NCBI GenBank assembly: GCA_036522155.1
Contig: DATDGI010000194.1
Coordinates: 8,429-72,428, forward strand
Length of the DNA: 64,000 nucleotides
Direction: 5' to 3'
Origin: UBA9676 sp036522155
GTDB taxonomy: Bacteria; Actinomycetota; Actinomycetes; Streptosporangiales; Streptosporangiaceae
The notes under the pieces were generated by a model. It worked only from the letters and a program-made list of their open reading frames with translations, ran no database searches and was not told the origin of the DNA. Positions 41,696 through 49,208 of the stretch are shown here, one piece after another; the first letter of the stretch is position 1; each line of letters begins with the position of its first letter. Both the position numbers and the translations under genes were made by a program.

Positions 41696-42445
41696 CTAAC
41701 CGATGTCGGTGACGAGGACGCCTTCCCGCCAGTCCGGCAGCCGGGCGGTCACGCTGCCGTCCGGGGCGACCAGCCCGGCCAGGCCGGGGAAGTCCTCGTC
41801 GATGGTCGAGCCGGCCTGGCCCGCGAGTGCGACCCACAGGCCCAGCCGCCGGGCGTGACGGCGGGCATCGCCCAGGCTGGACTCCTCCCACCAGGCGAAC
41901 CCGCGCCGCCACGACGCCTCGTCGGTGCGCCGCCCGTGCAGGCCGGGGGCGGCCGGGAAAAGCATCACCCCGGCGCCGGCCGCGACGGCCTCGTTGAACG
42001 GCGCGTCGAAACCGGCCTCGGCGCAGATGGCCACCCCGAAGCACGCCCCGGCCAGCCCGAACGCCCCGGTCGTGGTGGCCGCGGTGAATGCTTCCTCGCC
42101 CTCCCCCAGATACCGCTTGCGCTGGTAGCCCAGCAGTCCGCCGTGGGAGGCGACGACCTGGGTGATGTGTGGCTCACCCGCCCGCGACCGCTCGGCCATG
42201 CCGAAACAGGCGGCCACGCCGGTCTCCCCGGTCGCCGCGGCCAGCTGGCGCACCGCCGGATGATCGAACGAGATCAGCCGCTCCGGATGGGTGGCCGGGT
42301 CGGCCGAGCCGGTCAGCGACATCTCCGGGAACAGGGCCAGGTCACAGCCCGACGACCGGGCCTCCGCCAGCAGCCGCAGGTGCGCGGCCAGGTTCCCGGC
42401 GATGTCGCCCTTCTCGCAGCGGAGGGCGGCCAGCAGCGCCCGCAT
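41696..42445 (-). CDS. Carbon-nitrogen hydrolase (nitrilase superfamily)
   Basis: A 249-residue nitrilase-fold amidase. The Glu-Lys-Cys triad is complete: Glu41 in ALFPEMSLTG, Lys110 in GYQRKRYLG and Cys141 in GVAICAEAGFD. It would hydrolyse an amide or carbamoyl bond with release of ammonia or amine. The ATG at 42445 opens with MRALLAALRCEKGDIAGNLA, a normal family start. It follows the alpha/beta hydrolase by 10 bp on the same strand, so the two are likely expressed together. It converges with the GntR gene. Confidence 0.88.
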   Translation of the reverse strand: MRALLAALRCEKGDIAGNLAAHLRLLAEARSSGCDLALFPEMSLTGSADPATHPERLISFDHPAVRQLAAATGETGVAACFGMAERSRAGEPHITQVVASHGGLLGYQRKRYLGEGEEAFTAATTTGAFGLAGACFGVAICAEAGFDAPFNEAVAAGAGVMLFPAAPGLHGRRTDEASWRRGFAWWEESSLGDARRHARRLGLWVALAGQAGSTIDEDFPGLAGLVAPDGSVTARLPDWREGVLVTDIG

Positions 42446-42455
42446 GCCCGCCGGG

Positions 42456-43262
42456 CTAACCCGCGTGCTGCTGCAGGAAGGCCAGGGTCCGCTGGTTGAA
42501 CTCTTCGACGTTCTCGTAGATCGGGGCGTGCGCGCAGTCCTCGAACACCACCACTTCCGAGCCGGCGATCGCGGTGTGCAGCGGATCCTCGAACCGGGTG
42601 GAGGTGACCGCGTCATGACGGCCGAAGGTGATCTGGGTGGGGGCCTGGATGGCGGCGAGCACGGCGCTGGCGTCGTGGTCGAGCACGGCCTGTGACTGGC
42701 GGAGGAACGCGTCCACCGGCGGCATCGGCCGGCTGCGGACGAAGTCGGACAGCGAGTCGATGTACTCGGGCCGGGCGGCGTACAGCTCCGGGGTGTAGCA
42801 CCACGGGAAGATGCCCTGGATCACCATGTCGGTCACGCTGCCCAGGCCCTGCGCCATCACCCGCCAGGTCCCGACCACCGCGGTCAGGAACGGATCGGTC
42901 CGGTGCCAGGCGCTGTGCAGCGACAGCGACTTCACCCGGGCTGGATACTTGGCGGCCAGCCACATGCCGGTCGCCGCGCCCAGCGACAGCCCGCCGACGT
43001 GCGCCCGGTCGATCCCGGCGGCCTGCATGAACGCCGCGACGTCGTCGGCGAGAAGCTCGGTCGTGTAGGTGCCCTCCGGCTTGCCGGACAGGCCGGCCCC
43101 GCGCAGATCGACGGTGAAGCAGCGGAAGTGGTTGGCGTACTCGGCCACCTGGAACGCATAACAAGCCTGGTCGGCCGCCAGATAGGGAATGAGCACGAGC
43201 GGCTCGCCCTCACCCTGCACCTCGTAATAGACGTCGATGCCATTGGCCTGCACGGTCGGCAT
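42456..43262 (-). CDS. Alpha/beta hydrolase
   Basis: A 268-residue hydrolase. The nucleophile elbow is GGLSLGAATG with Ser93, the acid is the Asp of FGRHDAVT and the base the His of EDCAHAPIYE. The oxyanion-hole region LVLIPYLAADQACYAFQV precedes RCFTVDLRGAGLSGKP. It resembles 3-oxoadipate enol-lactonase and homologous C-C hydrolases in length and order, but the substrate cannot be inferred. Divergent from the DinB-fold gene at 43306. Confidence 0.86.
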   Translation of the reverse strand: MPTVQANGIDVYYEVQGEGEPLVLIPYLAADQACYAFQVAEYANHFRCFTVDLRGAGLSGKPEGTYTTELLADDVAAFMQAAGIDRAHVGGLSLGAATGMWLAAKYPARVKSLSLHSAWHRTDPFLTAVVGTWRVMAQGLGSVTDMVIQGIFPWCYTPELYAARPEYIDSLSDFVRSRPMPPVDAFLRQSQAVLDHDASAVLAAIQAPTQITFGRHDAVTSTRFEDPLHTAIAGSEVVVFEDCAHAPIYENVEEFNQRTLAFLQQHAG

Positions 43263-43305
43263 TGCCTGACCCCCTTCTCCGGGATGATGCTATGCCCGGA
43301 GCAGG

Positions 43306-43950
43306 ATGGGGGCCATGGCTGACGCCCTTCCCGCATTCCTCGATGCCGCCGCCACCGCCGCCGGGCTGCTGGCGCGGCCGGAACTGGCCGGGCACTGGGA
43401 TGCCGATAGCGTCCTGGCGGAGTTCGGTGTGGCCGCCCTGGCCGGTCATCTGCTGCGCGGCATGACGACGGTCGAGGGCTACCTGGCCAGGCCTGAGCCA
43501 GACGAGACCGGCATCAGCGCCGGCAGTTATTTCGCCACGATCATCCGTTCGGCGGATATCCACGCCCCGGCGAACGAGGCGGTCAGGCTCCGCGGTGCGG
43601 AAACGGCCGCCGGCGGCCCGGTGGCGCTGGCCCGGGACGCCCGGGTGGCGCTGTCGCGGCTGCCGGCGCTGCTGGCCGGTGTGCCATCCGGGCGGCGGCT
43701 GCGGGTGGCGGGCGGCCTGGTGCTGACGCTGGACGAGTACCTGCGCACCCGGGTGGTGGAGCTGGTGGTGCACTCCGACGATCTGGCCATCAGCATCGGC
43801 GTGGACCTGACCCCGCCCGAGCCGGCCACCTGCCAGGTGGCGATCGCCACCCTGATGGACGTCGCCCGGATCCGGCACGGCGACCTGGCGGTGCTGCGGG
43901 CGCTGGCCCGGCGGGAACGCGACGAGGTGGCCGCACTGCGCGTGCTGTAG
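43306..43950 (+). CDS. DinB-fold, mycothiol-dependent maleylpyruvate isomerase family protein
   Basis: A 214-residue helical protein. The first ligand His is in VAALAGHLLRGMTTVEGYL and the second cluster in VELVVHSDDLAISIGVD, so the metal site looks complete. The C-terminal SCP2-like domain is short or absent. The start is an ATG at 43306, with another ATG three codons later. It stands alone between a divergent hydrolase and the zinc-ribbon gene. Biochemical role not known. Confidence 0.78.
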   Translation: MGAMADALPAFLDAAATAAGLLARPELAGHWDADSVLAEFGVAALAGHLLRGMTTVEGYLARPEPDETGISAGSYFATIIRSADIHAPANEAVRLRGAETAAGGPVALARDARVALSRLPALLAGVPSGRRLRVAGGLVLTLDEYLRTRVVELVVHSDDLAISIGVDLTPPEPATCQVAIATLMDVARIRHGDLAVLRALARRERDEVAALRVL

Positions 43951-44051
43951 CACCCGATCGTCTCCTGGCGGGCGGCCCACGGCGATGCGGGCACGGAACA
44001 CAGCGCCCTTCGGTGGCGTTTCCGCCATAGGTGATTATGAGAGAACAGGTA

Positions 44052-44525
44052 ATGGCGACGTGCATCAGCTGCGGGACCACATTGCATCCCGAGCGCGCGG
44101 CGAAATATAACTACTGCACGGCCCGTGAGTGCCAGGAGAAAAACGCAACGGGCCTGACCATGGTCGCGATCGGAATGAACAAGGCGGCCGAGGAATTCAT
44201 CATCCTGGACGAGCGCACGCGCGAGGAGCTGGCCAGCGGCAAATACCGCGACCTGCGGCGGGGCTCGTTTGGCACCTCGGTCCCGGGTCCGGCCGGCGAA
44301 GCGTCCCCGCCGCCGGCATCACCGCCAGGCCCCCCGGTCCGGCGGCCGGCTCCCGAAGGGCCGGCCCGGCCCGCCCGGCGGCCCTGGAGCCGGCGGCAGG
44401 AAAGGCTCGCGCTCCTTTACAACCAGCAGGGACTGCGGCCCGGCGAAATAGCCAGCAAGCTGGGGGTCAGTACCTATCTGGCGACACAGATCATCCTCGC
44501 GGCCAGGAACCGGGCCGCGCGCTGA
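44052..44525 (+). CDS. Zinc-ribbon protein with C-terminal helix-turn-helix-like segment
   Basis: A 157-residue protein. The N-terminus has cysteines in CISCGTTLHPERAAKYNYCTARECQ, a plausible CxxC...CxxxxC zinc site, then a conserved-looking helical segment MNKAAEEFIILDERTREELA. A Pro-rich linker (about 78-115) leads to a basic C-terminus RRQERLALLYNQQGLRPGEIASKLGVSTYLATQII, which reads as a helix-turn-helix. In-frame ATG/GTG starts also occur at 44031 and 44037; the ATG at 44052 is chosen because the Cys motif follows at once. I do not recognise a family; a small DNA-binding regulator is the likely role. Confidence 0.6.
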   Translation: MATCISCGTTLHPERAAKYNYCTARECQEKNATGLTMVAIGMNKAAEEFIILDERTREELASGKYRDLRRGSFGTSVPGPAGEASPPPASPPGPPVRRPAPEGPARPARRPWSRRQERLALLYNQQGLRPGEIASKLGVSTYLATQIILAARNRAAR

Positions 44526-44559
44526 CCGCGGGCCCACCGGGCGGTAGGGTGGCCAGGCA

Positions 44560-44931
44560 ATGACCAGCGAGCCCGAACTCATCCTGCAACTGGCCCGTGA
44601 CAGCGCCGTCGACCGCGCGCTGCGCGCCGATCCGCCGCCCAGCGTCGCCAGCGGGCGGGTGCTGCTCGAGCACGTCCCGCCGGAGCCTGACGGGCGGCTG
44701 GGGCCGCCCGCCGCCGGCGAGATCGTCATGTCCGTGCTGTCACCGGAAGCACTGACCCGCGAGCCGGATCAGGTCCGTGACGTTATCAGCAACGCCCCTG
44801 ACCGCCACCAGCCGTTGGTGATCATCGTGCAGGCCGCTGAGGAACTCCGCGAGGACGAGCTGGCCGCGGTCCTGGACGCGGCGGCCGGCGTGGACCGCCC
44901 TGTCATCATGCGCGTCATAGCCGACGCCTGA
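44560..44931 (+). CDS. Hypothetical protein
   Basis: A 123-residue soluble protein: MTSEPELILQLARDSAVDRAL, then SGRVLLEHVPPEPDG and a C-terminal alternating part PLVIIVQAAEELREDELAAVLDAAAG followed by RPVIMRVIADA. It carries no signal peptide, cysteine cluster or membrane helix. The last third looks like a beta-alpha-beta unit. It is followed by the DksA-like gene after 16 bp on the same strand, so they may be co-expressed. I do not recognise it. Confidence 0.55.
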   Translation: MTSEPELILQLARDSAVDRALRADPPPSVASGRVLLEHVPPEPDGRLGPPAAGEIVMSVLSPEALTREPDQVRDVISNAPDRHQPLVIIVQAAEELREDELAAVLDAAAGVDRPVIMRVIADA

Positions 44932-44947
44932 GCGCGAGGAGGACGGG

Positions 44948-45286
44948 TTGGACCACGAACAGGCGCGCAAGCGGCTGCTGGCCGAACGGGCCGAGGTAAT
45001 GGGCCTGCTCGCGGACACCGAGCAGTCGGGCTGGGAGGACCGGGAAGCCGAGCAGGAAACCGGTGACATCGCCGATCCCGCGCCGTCGCTGGCCGCCCAG
45101 GGCCAGGACGACGCCGTCGCGGAGAGCCTGCGGGACCGGCTGGCCGCCCTCGACCGGGCGCTGGGGCGGCTGGACGACGCAAGCTACGGCCGCTCCGTGC
45201 TGAGCGGACTGCCCATCCCGGACGAGCGTCTCGACGCGGATCCGGCGGCCGAACTGACCATCGAGGAGGCCCGGGCCGCCACCTGA
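44948..45286 (+). CDS. TraR/DksA-like protein that has lost the zinc-finger cysteines
   Basis: A 112-residue protein with the DksA/TraR layout: an N-terminal coiled-coil (HEQARKRLLAERAEVMGLLAD), a variable acidic part, a second helix LRDRLAALDRALGRLDD, then ASYGRSVLSGLPIPDERLDADPAAEL. In typical members this last block is YGxCxxCGxxIPxxRLxAxPxAxxC. Here the positions expected to be Cys are Ser, Ser and Leu, so no zinc site can form. TTG is the start codon, preceded by GAGGAGGA at 5 bases. Whether it still binds RNA polymerase is unknown. Confidence 0.75.
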   Translation: MDHEQARKRLLAERAEVMGLLADTEQSGWEDREAEQETGDIADPAPSLAAQGQDDAVAESLRDRLAALDRALGRLDDASYGRSVLSGLPIPDERLDADPAAELTIEEARAAT

Positions 45287-45315
45287 GCTGCCGCCACCTG
45301 AGCTACTGTGCACCG

Positions 45316-45699
45316 GTGGCGACCCTCGACGAGGTGGCGGTGATGGCCCTGGCCCTGCCCGGGGTCACGGAGGCGGAACGGCACGGCAACCGGACCTGGT
45401 TCGTAGCGGGCAAGGCGTTCGCCTGGGACCGGCCGTTCAGCAAGGCGGACATCCGGCGGTTCGGCAGCGAAACCCCGCCGGACGGGCCCATCCTGGCCGT
45501 CCGGGTCGAGGATCTGGGCGAGAAGGAAGCCGTGCTGGCCGTGCATCCGGAGGGCTTCTTCACCATCCCGCACTTCGACGGGTACGCGGCCGTGCTCATC
45601 GCTCTGCCGGAGGTCTCCGCGGACGCGCTGCGGGAGGCGATCACCGACGGCTGGCTGGCCTGTGCGCCGCCCGGCCTGGCCCGCCAGTACCTGGCCTAG
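45316..45699 (+). CDS. MmcQ/YjbR family protein
   Basis: A 127-residue protein (GTG start) with the family pattern: VAVMALALPGVTEAERHGNRTWFVAGKAFAW, then LAVRVEDLGEKEAVL and FFTIPHFDGYAAVLIALPEVSADALREAITDGWLAC. The CyaY-like/YjbR fold is thought to bind DNA or act as a small adaptor; no enzymatic residues are known. It converges with the membrane protein gene, overlapping by 4 bp (45696-45699). Confidence 0.85.
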   Translation: MATLDEVAVMALALPGVTEAERHGNRTWFVAGKAFAWDRPFSKADIRRFGSETPPDGPILAVRVEDLGEKEAVLAVHPEGFFTIPHFDGYAAVLIALPEVSADALREAITDGWLACAPPGLARQYLA

Positions 45700-46565
45700 C
45701 CGCCGACCGTCACCTCGTGCCAGATCCCGCCGTTCAGGTTCACGCCGTTGCCGCTGGCCTTGCCCGGGCCGGAGTCGCCGATGTAGGCGTACAGCGGATG
45801 GCCGTTGTAGGTGGCCTGGGCTGAGCCGTCCGAGCGCTTGATCGTGCCCAGCCGGCCCGGCACCCCGGCCGCCGTCACCGGGCCCTTCACCGGCGGCCAG
45901 TAGGCGGCGCAGGAGCCGTTGCAGTTGGACGTGGTGGGGGTGTCGGGGGCGAACCAGTACAGGGTGAACCCCTTGGCGTTGACCAGCACGGTCGCGCCGC
46001 CGATCTGGGCGGTCTGCAGGCTGCCGCCCGCGGACACCACGCTGCTCGACCCGCCGGACGCCGCTACCGAACCGCCCAGCACCGCCAGCGCCACCACCGA
46101 GACCCCGGCGGCCAGCCAGCCCGCGTGCGGCACGCGCGCCGCCAGCCTGGCCGGGGCGGTTCCCGGCGGCGGGGTCAGGGCCAGGAAGCCCAGTGCCGCC
46201 ACGGTCGCCACCTCGATCACCCCGGCCACGATCCCGGCGGTGGTGCGGACCTCCTTGAACCCGAACAGGCCGAACCACAGCGACAGCAGGTAGCCGCCCA
46301 GGGTGGCGAGGGCGAAGCCGGCCCCGGCGGCGGCCGCCAGCCAGCTCGCCGTGGGCCAGCGGCTGCCGATGGCCAGCACCGCCAGGCCAAGGACGAAGGC
46401 GGCGATCACCTGGAGCAGGAACAGCGGGCCGATCGTCGGGATGGTCCGGTAGCCGGTCAGGTACAGGTCAAGGTGGATCGCACCGGTGGCGATCAGCAGG
46501 CCGCCGCCGGCGGCCCGGAGGACGAGCCGCGGCCAGCCCGCCACTGGCCGCGGCTCCTCCGGCAT
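45696..46565 (-). CDS. Membrane protein with C-terminal COG4315 (secreted repeat) domain
   Basis: A 289-residue protein with four hydrophobic segments in the first 170 residues (GLLIATGAIHLDLYLTGY, then FLLQVIAAFVLGLAVLAIG) and a fifth at about 150-170 that leads to the outside. The extracellular part (about 195-289) is a COG4315 domain: TVLVNAKGFTLYWFAPDTPT, CNGSCAAYWPPVKG, ATYNGHPLYAYIGDSGPG. The same domain forms the lipoprotein encoded just upstream on the same strand. The Cys pair and the Trp/Tyr motifs suggest a redox or haem-related surface protein, but function is not established. Confidence 0.8.
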   Translation of the reverse strand: MPEEPRPVAGWPRLVLRAAGGGLLIATGAIHLDLYLTGYRTIPTIGPLFLLQVIAAFVLGLAVLAIGSRWPTASWLAAAAGAGFALATLGGYLLSLWFGLFGFKEVRTTAGIVAGVIEVATVAALGFLALTPPPGTAPARLAARVPHAGWLAAGVSVVALAVLGGSVAASGGSSSVVSAGGSLQTAQIGGATVLVNAKGFTLYWFAPDTPTTSNCNGSCAAYWPPVKGPVTAAGVPGRLGTIKRSDGSAQATYNGHPLYAYIGDSGPGKASGNGVNLNGGIWHEVTVGG

Positions 46566-46595
46566 GACACTCCTCCTGGTCAGACGGGATCGGCG

Positions 46596-47126
46596 TCAGT
46601 ACCCGTAGCCCCCGCCGCCGGTCGTGGCGGTGGGAGACGCTGCGGGCGCCGCGCCGGACGCCGTCACCTGGTGCCACAGCCCGCCCGAGATGTTCAGCCC
46701 GTTGCCCTTGTTCTGGCCGGGAGCGGTGTCGCCCTTGTAGGTGTACAGCGGGTGCCCGTTATAGGTCGCCTGGGTCGAGCCATCGGACCGGGTGATGGTG
46801 CCGAGCTTGCCGGTCATGCCCGAGCCCGCGGTGGCCGGTCCCTTGACCGGCGGCCAGAAGCTGGCGCAGGAGCCGTTGCAGTTCGACTTGGTGGAGGTGT
46901 CGGGACCAAACCAGTACAGGGTGAACCCCTGGGCGTTGGTCAGCACCGTCGCGCCACCAATCGTGGCGGTCTTCAGCGCCGTGCCGGACGCGGCCGCTGA
47001 AGACGGGGCCGGCGGGGCACTGCTCGAGGCCGCCGGCGGAGTGCTGGAGCTTGACGAGCTACCGCACGCCGCGACGATCAACGCCACGGCAGCGAAGCCC
47101 GCGGGCGCCCACCATTTGCCACGCAT
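46596..47126 (-). CDS. COG4315-type secreted lipoprotein
   Basis: A 176-residue lipoprotein with lipobox LIVAAC (Cys21) and a Ser/Pro-rich linker. The domain (about 55-155) has the YWFGPD, CNGSCASFWPPVKG and GHPLYTYKGD motifs of the family. It aligns closely with the C-terminus of the next gene, so the pair arose by duplication and one copy was fused to a membrane domain. GGAGAG 6 bases upstream fixes the ATG at 47126; the frame continues further upstream without a signal peptide. The 118 bp before it may hold the promoter; none could be assigned. Confidence 0.84.
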   Translation of the reverse strand: MRGKWWAPAGFAAVALIVAACGSSSSSSTPPAASSSAPPAPSSAAASGTALKTATIGGATVLTNAQGFTLYWFGPDTSTKSNCNGSCASFWPPVKGPATAGSGMTGKLGTITRSDGSTQATYNGHPLYTYKGDTAPGQNKGNGLNISGGLWHQVTASGAAPAASPTATTGGGGYGY

Positions 47127-47244
47127 TGCATCTCTCCGTTCATCGGATAGTCCAGATACATAGATCACGTAGCGATCGGCCCTTTCGTTCATCAGCCGTG
47201 ACACTGCCCTGGCCGGACGGTGGCCGGTCGCCGCTGCCGCCCCA

Positions 47245-47790
47245 CTAGCTGGTCTCCGGGGGCGACAGCCCGAGCTGGCGGCGGATCAGCCTGACCTGCT
47301 GCTCGACCGGCGCGTTGGCCGCGGCCAGCAGTGGCCTGAGCGCGTCGAGCTGGCGCAATGAGACCGAGCCGGCGATACGCACGGTCAGGCTGGCCCGGGC
47401 CTGGTTGACGCGGTACAGGGTACGCGCGACCGTCTCGGTCACGCGCGGGAACCTGATGGCGAGCAGCCGCCGGTCGAACAGCCGCTCGGTGGCGGCGGCG
47501 TCGCGCAGGTCGGCGAGCGAGGCGCGCAGGTTATGACGGTCGCGGCCGGCCAGGCCGCCGAAGTCGATCTCCAGCCGCCGGTTGCCCGCCTTCGCGATGA
47601 CCAGGTACTGGGCGGCGAGCGCCCGGCGCGGCGCGGCGGCCGGCCGCCCGCCGGGGCTGGCCCGCGCCGGAGCGGATGAGCTGGCGTGCGGCTGAGCGGA
47701 TGAGCCGCCGCACCCGGCCGCGAGCAGCGCCCAGGCCAGCAGCATCCCGGCTAGCCACGTCAGGGCGGGCCAGGCCGGTCGTCCGGGCAT
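47245..47790 (-). CDS. Small envelope lipoprotein of unknown function
   Basis: A 181-residue protein with signal sequence and lipobox LLAAGC (Cys27). The mature part is helical and basic: RRALAAQYLVIAKAGNRRLEIDFGGL, SLADLRDAAATERLFDRRLLAIRFP, VARTLYRVNQARASLTVRIAGS. No known domain is recognised. A probably helical bundle on the outer face of the membrane is all that can be said. Confidence 0.65.
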   Translation of the reverse strand: MPGRPAWPALTWLAGMLLAWALLAAGCGGSSAQPHASSSAPARASPGGRPAAAPRRALAAQYLVIAKAGNRRLEIDFGGLAGRDRHNLRASLADLRDAAATERLFDRRLLAIRFPRVTETVARTLYRVNQARASLTVRIAGSVSLRQLDALRPLLAAANAPVEQQVRLIRRQLGLSPPETS

Positions 47791-47838
47791 GGCGGCATGT
47801 TAGGCCCGGCTGGCCGGGCACTCAACATCTGAGCCGGG

Positions 47839-47960
47839 TCGCGGCCCGCCGGGCGCCCACCTGGGTCCCCCGCCGTCTTCCCGGAGGCGCCGGTAGCTGT
47901 CGCTATCGGCTCCCCTCCAGCCTCGGGTTGGTTCAGTGCGGGGCGCCCGGCGGGCCGCGA
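47839..47960. repeat. 122-bp intergenic element bounded by a perfect 20-bp inverted repeat
   Basis: TCGCGGCCCGCCGGGCGCCC (47839-47858) and its exact complement (47941-47960) enclose 82 bp that contain a small hairpin TAGC-TGTC-GCTA. No open frame, T-tract or tRNA shape is seen. It fills the 179-bp gap between two minus-strand genes and could be a small non-autonomous mobile element, a structured RNA or a strong terminator. Confidence 0.7.
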
Positions 47961-47969
47961 GATCAGGGG

Positions 47970-48272
47970 CTAGTACTGGTCGGGCGAGGCCACCGCCTCG
48001 CAGATGATCATCTCCGGCGGCCCCGGTGCGGCACCGACGGACCCGATGAAGGCCTGCAGCTCGGGGTTGCTGAAGAACTGCTGGAAATGCTCCACGCTCT
48101 CCCACTCGTCCACGATGAGCACGAAGCCGTCGCCGATGCCGAACCGGTGATGGATCCCGCCTGAGGCCCGGGCCTGGCCGGCCACCTTCTCGAACTCGCT
48201 CGCCCGGTCGGTGAGCGCCTGCCGGAACGTGGCGATATCGCCCTGGAACTTGCCGATGACAATCACGCTCAT
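47970..48272 (-). CDS. Antibiotic-biosynthesis-monooxygenase (ABM) fold protein
   Basis: A 100-residue ferredoxin-like protein: SVIVIGKFQGDIATFRQALTDRASEFEKVAGQAR, then GIHHRFGIGDGFVLIVDEWESVEHFQQFFSNPELQAFI. The pattern is that of small dimeric ABM proteins, which include cofactor-free monooxygenases and many of unknown role. GGAGGGG lies at the proper distance upstream. The 20-bp inverted repeat element begins 10 bp after its stop. Confidence 0.85.
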   Translation of the reverse strand: MSVIVIGKFQGDIATFRQALTDRASEFEKVAGQARASGGIHHRFGIGDGFVLIVDEWESVEHFQQFFSNPELQAFIGSVGAAPGPPEMIICEAVASPDQY

Positions 48273-48356
48273 GCCTGTTTCCCCTCCGATGACCAGTGGT
48301 GAGTGATGCTGCCGCCCGGGGTACGGCGCCGGGGACGCGGGCGGATCACCCCATGG

Positions 48357-49208
48357 TCAGTCGAGCGCGAGCACCGATGCCGCGGCCAGCAGCCCGGCCA
48401 CCCGTCCGGGGTCGCCGGTGGTGTGCAGATCGAGATCGGCCGGGACGGCCCGGTTGGCGACCAGCCGGCAGAACCCGGCCGCATCGGCGACGATGGTGAT
48501 GGCCGCCGGGGCGGCGTCCCCGCCGATGGCCACGTCCCAGCTGCCACCGCCCGGGCCGGTCAGCACCAGCCGCAAGTCGGTGGGCCCGGGCAGGCCCGTC
48601 CGCTGCGCCGCCAGTGGCAGCGACGTAGCGGCCAGCTGGGTCATCAGGCTGAGGGCCGCCGGGTCGGGGACGGACGGCGGAAGGCCCGCCACCTGGCGGA
48701 TGTCGTTCTCGTGCGTCCACAGCTCGAAGGTCCTGACCACCAGCAGCGCGGGCAGCGGCAGCCACAGGCCGTAGACGGCGACCGTGACGGGCGGGGCGTG
48801 CGGGGCCAGCGCGAGGGTACGGTCGGCGGCCGCACGCCAGCCGGCCCGGGTCGCGGCCGGGCTGCGCCCGGCCTCCCGCTCGGCGGCCGGCTGGGTGGAC
48901 GCGACGTGATCAGCCTCCGCCACGTCCGGATCGCCGGACAGGGCCCGCTGCACGTCCTCCTCGACCCCGGTCAGGTGCCCGACCAGGCCCTGCACGTCCA
49001 GGTCACGCAGGACCGGCCGGTGCCAGTCGGGCTCGGCCAGCGCGCACAGCAGGGCGTAGAAGGCGTCCGCCGCGCGGCCGAAGGCCTCGGCCGGGGTGAT
49101 CGGCGGCACCACCGGGACCGCAGTCCCGGCGGGCCTGGCTCGCAGGGCCGCGGCCAGCATCCGGTCCCGCAGACCGGCCGGCGGCGTCACGGCTTCCCCG
49201 GCACTCAT
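48357..49208 (-). CDS. DinB-fold (mycothiol-dependent isomerase family) protein coupled to an ECF sigma factor
   Basis: A 283-residue protein. Residues 8-30 (VTPPAGLRDRMLAAALRARP) resemble the start of anti-sigma factors. A DinB-like helical domain follows with LVGHLTGVEEDVQRAL and FELWTHENDIRQVAGLP, the metal-ligand regions of mycothiol-dependent maleylpyruvate isomerases. The C-terminal part is SCP2-like. It overlaps the sigma factor stop (ATGA, 49205-49208), the place where an anti-sigma gene is normally found. A role in controlling the sigma factor, perhaps sensing mycothiol or metal state, is inferred from position only. Confidence 0.72.
   Translation of the reverse strand: MSAGEAVTPPAGLRDRMLAAALRARPAGTAVPVVPPITPAEAFGRAADAFYALLCALAEPDWHRPVLRDLDVQGLVGHLTGVEEDVQRALSGDPDVAEADHVASTQPAAEREAGRSPAATRAGWRAAADRTLALAPHAPPVTVAVYGLWLPLPALLVVRTFELWTHENDIRQVAGLPPSVPDPAALSLMTQLAATSLPLAAQRTGLPGPTDLRLVLTGPGGGSWDVAIGGDAAPAAITIVADAAGFCRLVANRAVPADLDLHTTGDPGRVAGLLAAASVLALD

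Noticed and set aside
47861..47940. A tRNA-like or ORF-coding segment between the 20-bp inverted repeats
   Set aside because: GGTTCAGTGC resembles a T-loop but no acceptor or anticodon stem can be drawn, and no open frame has a start signal.
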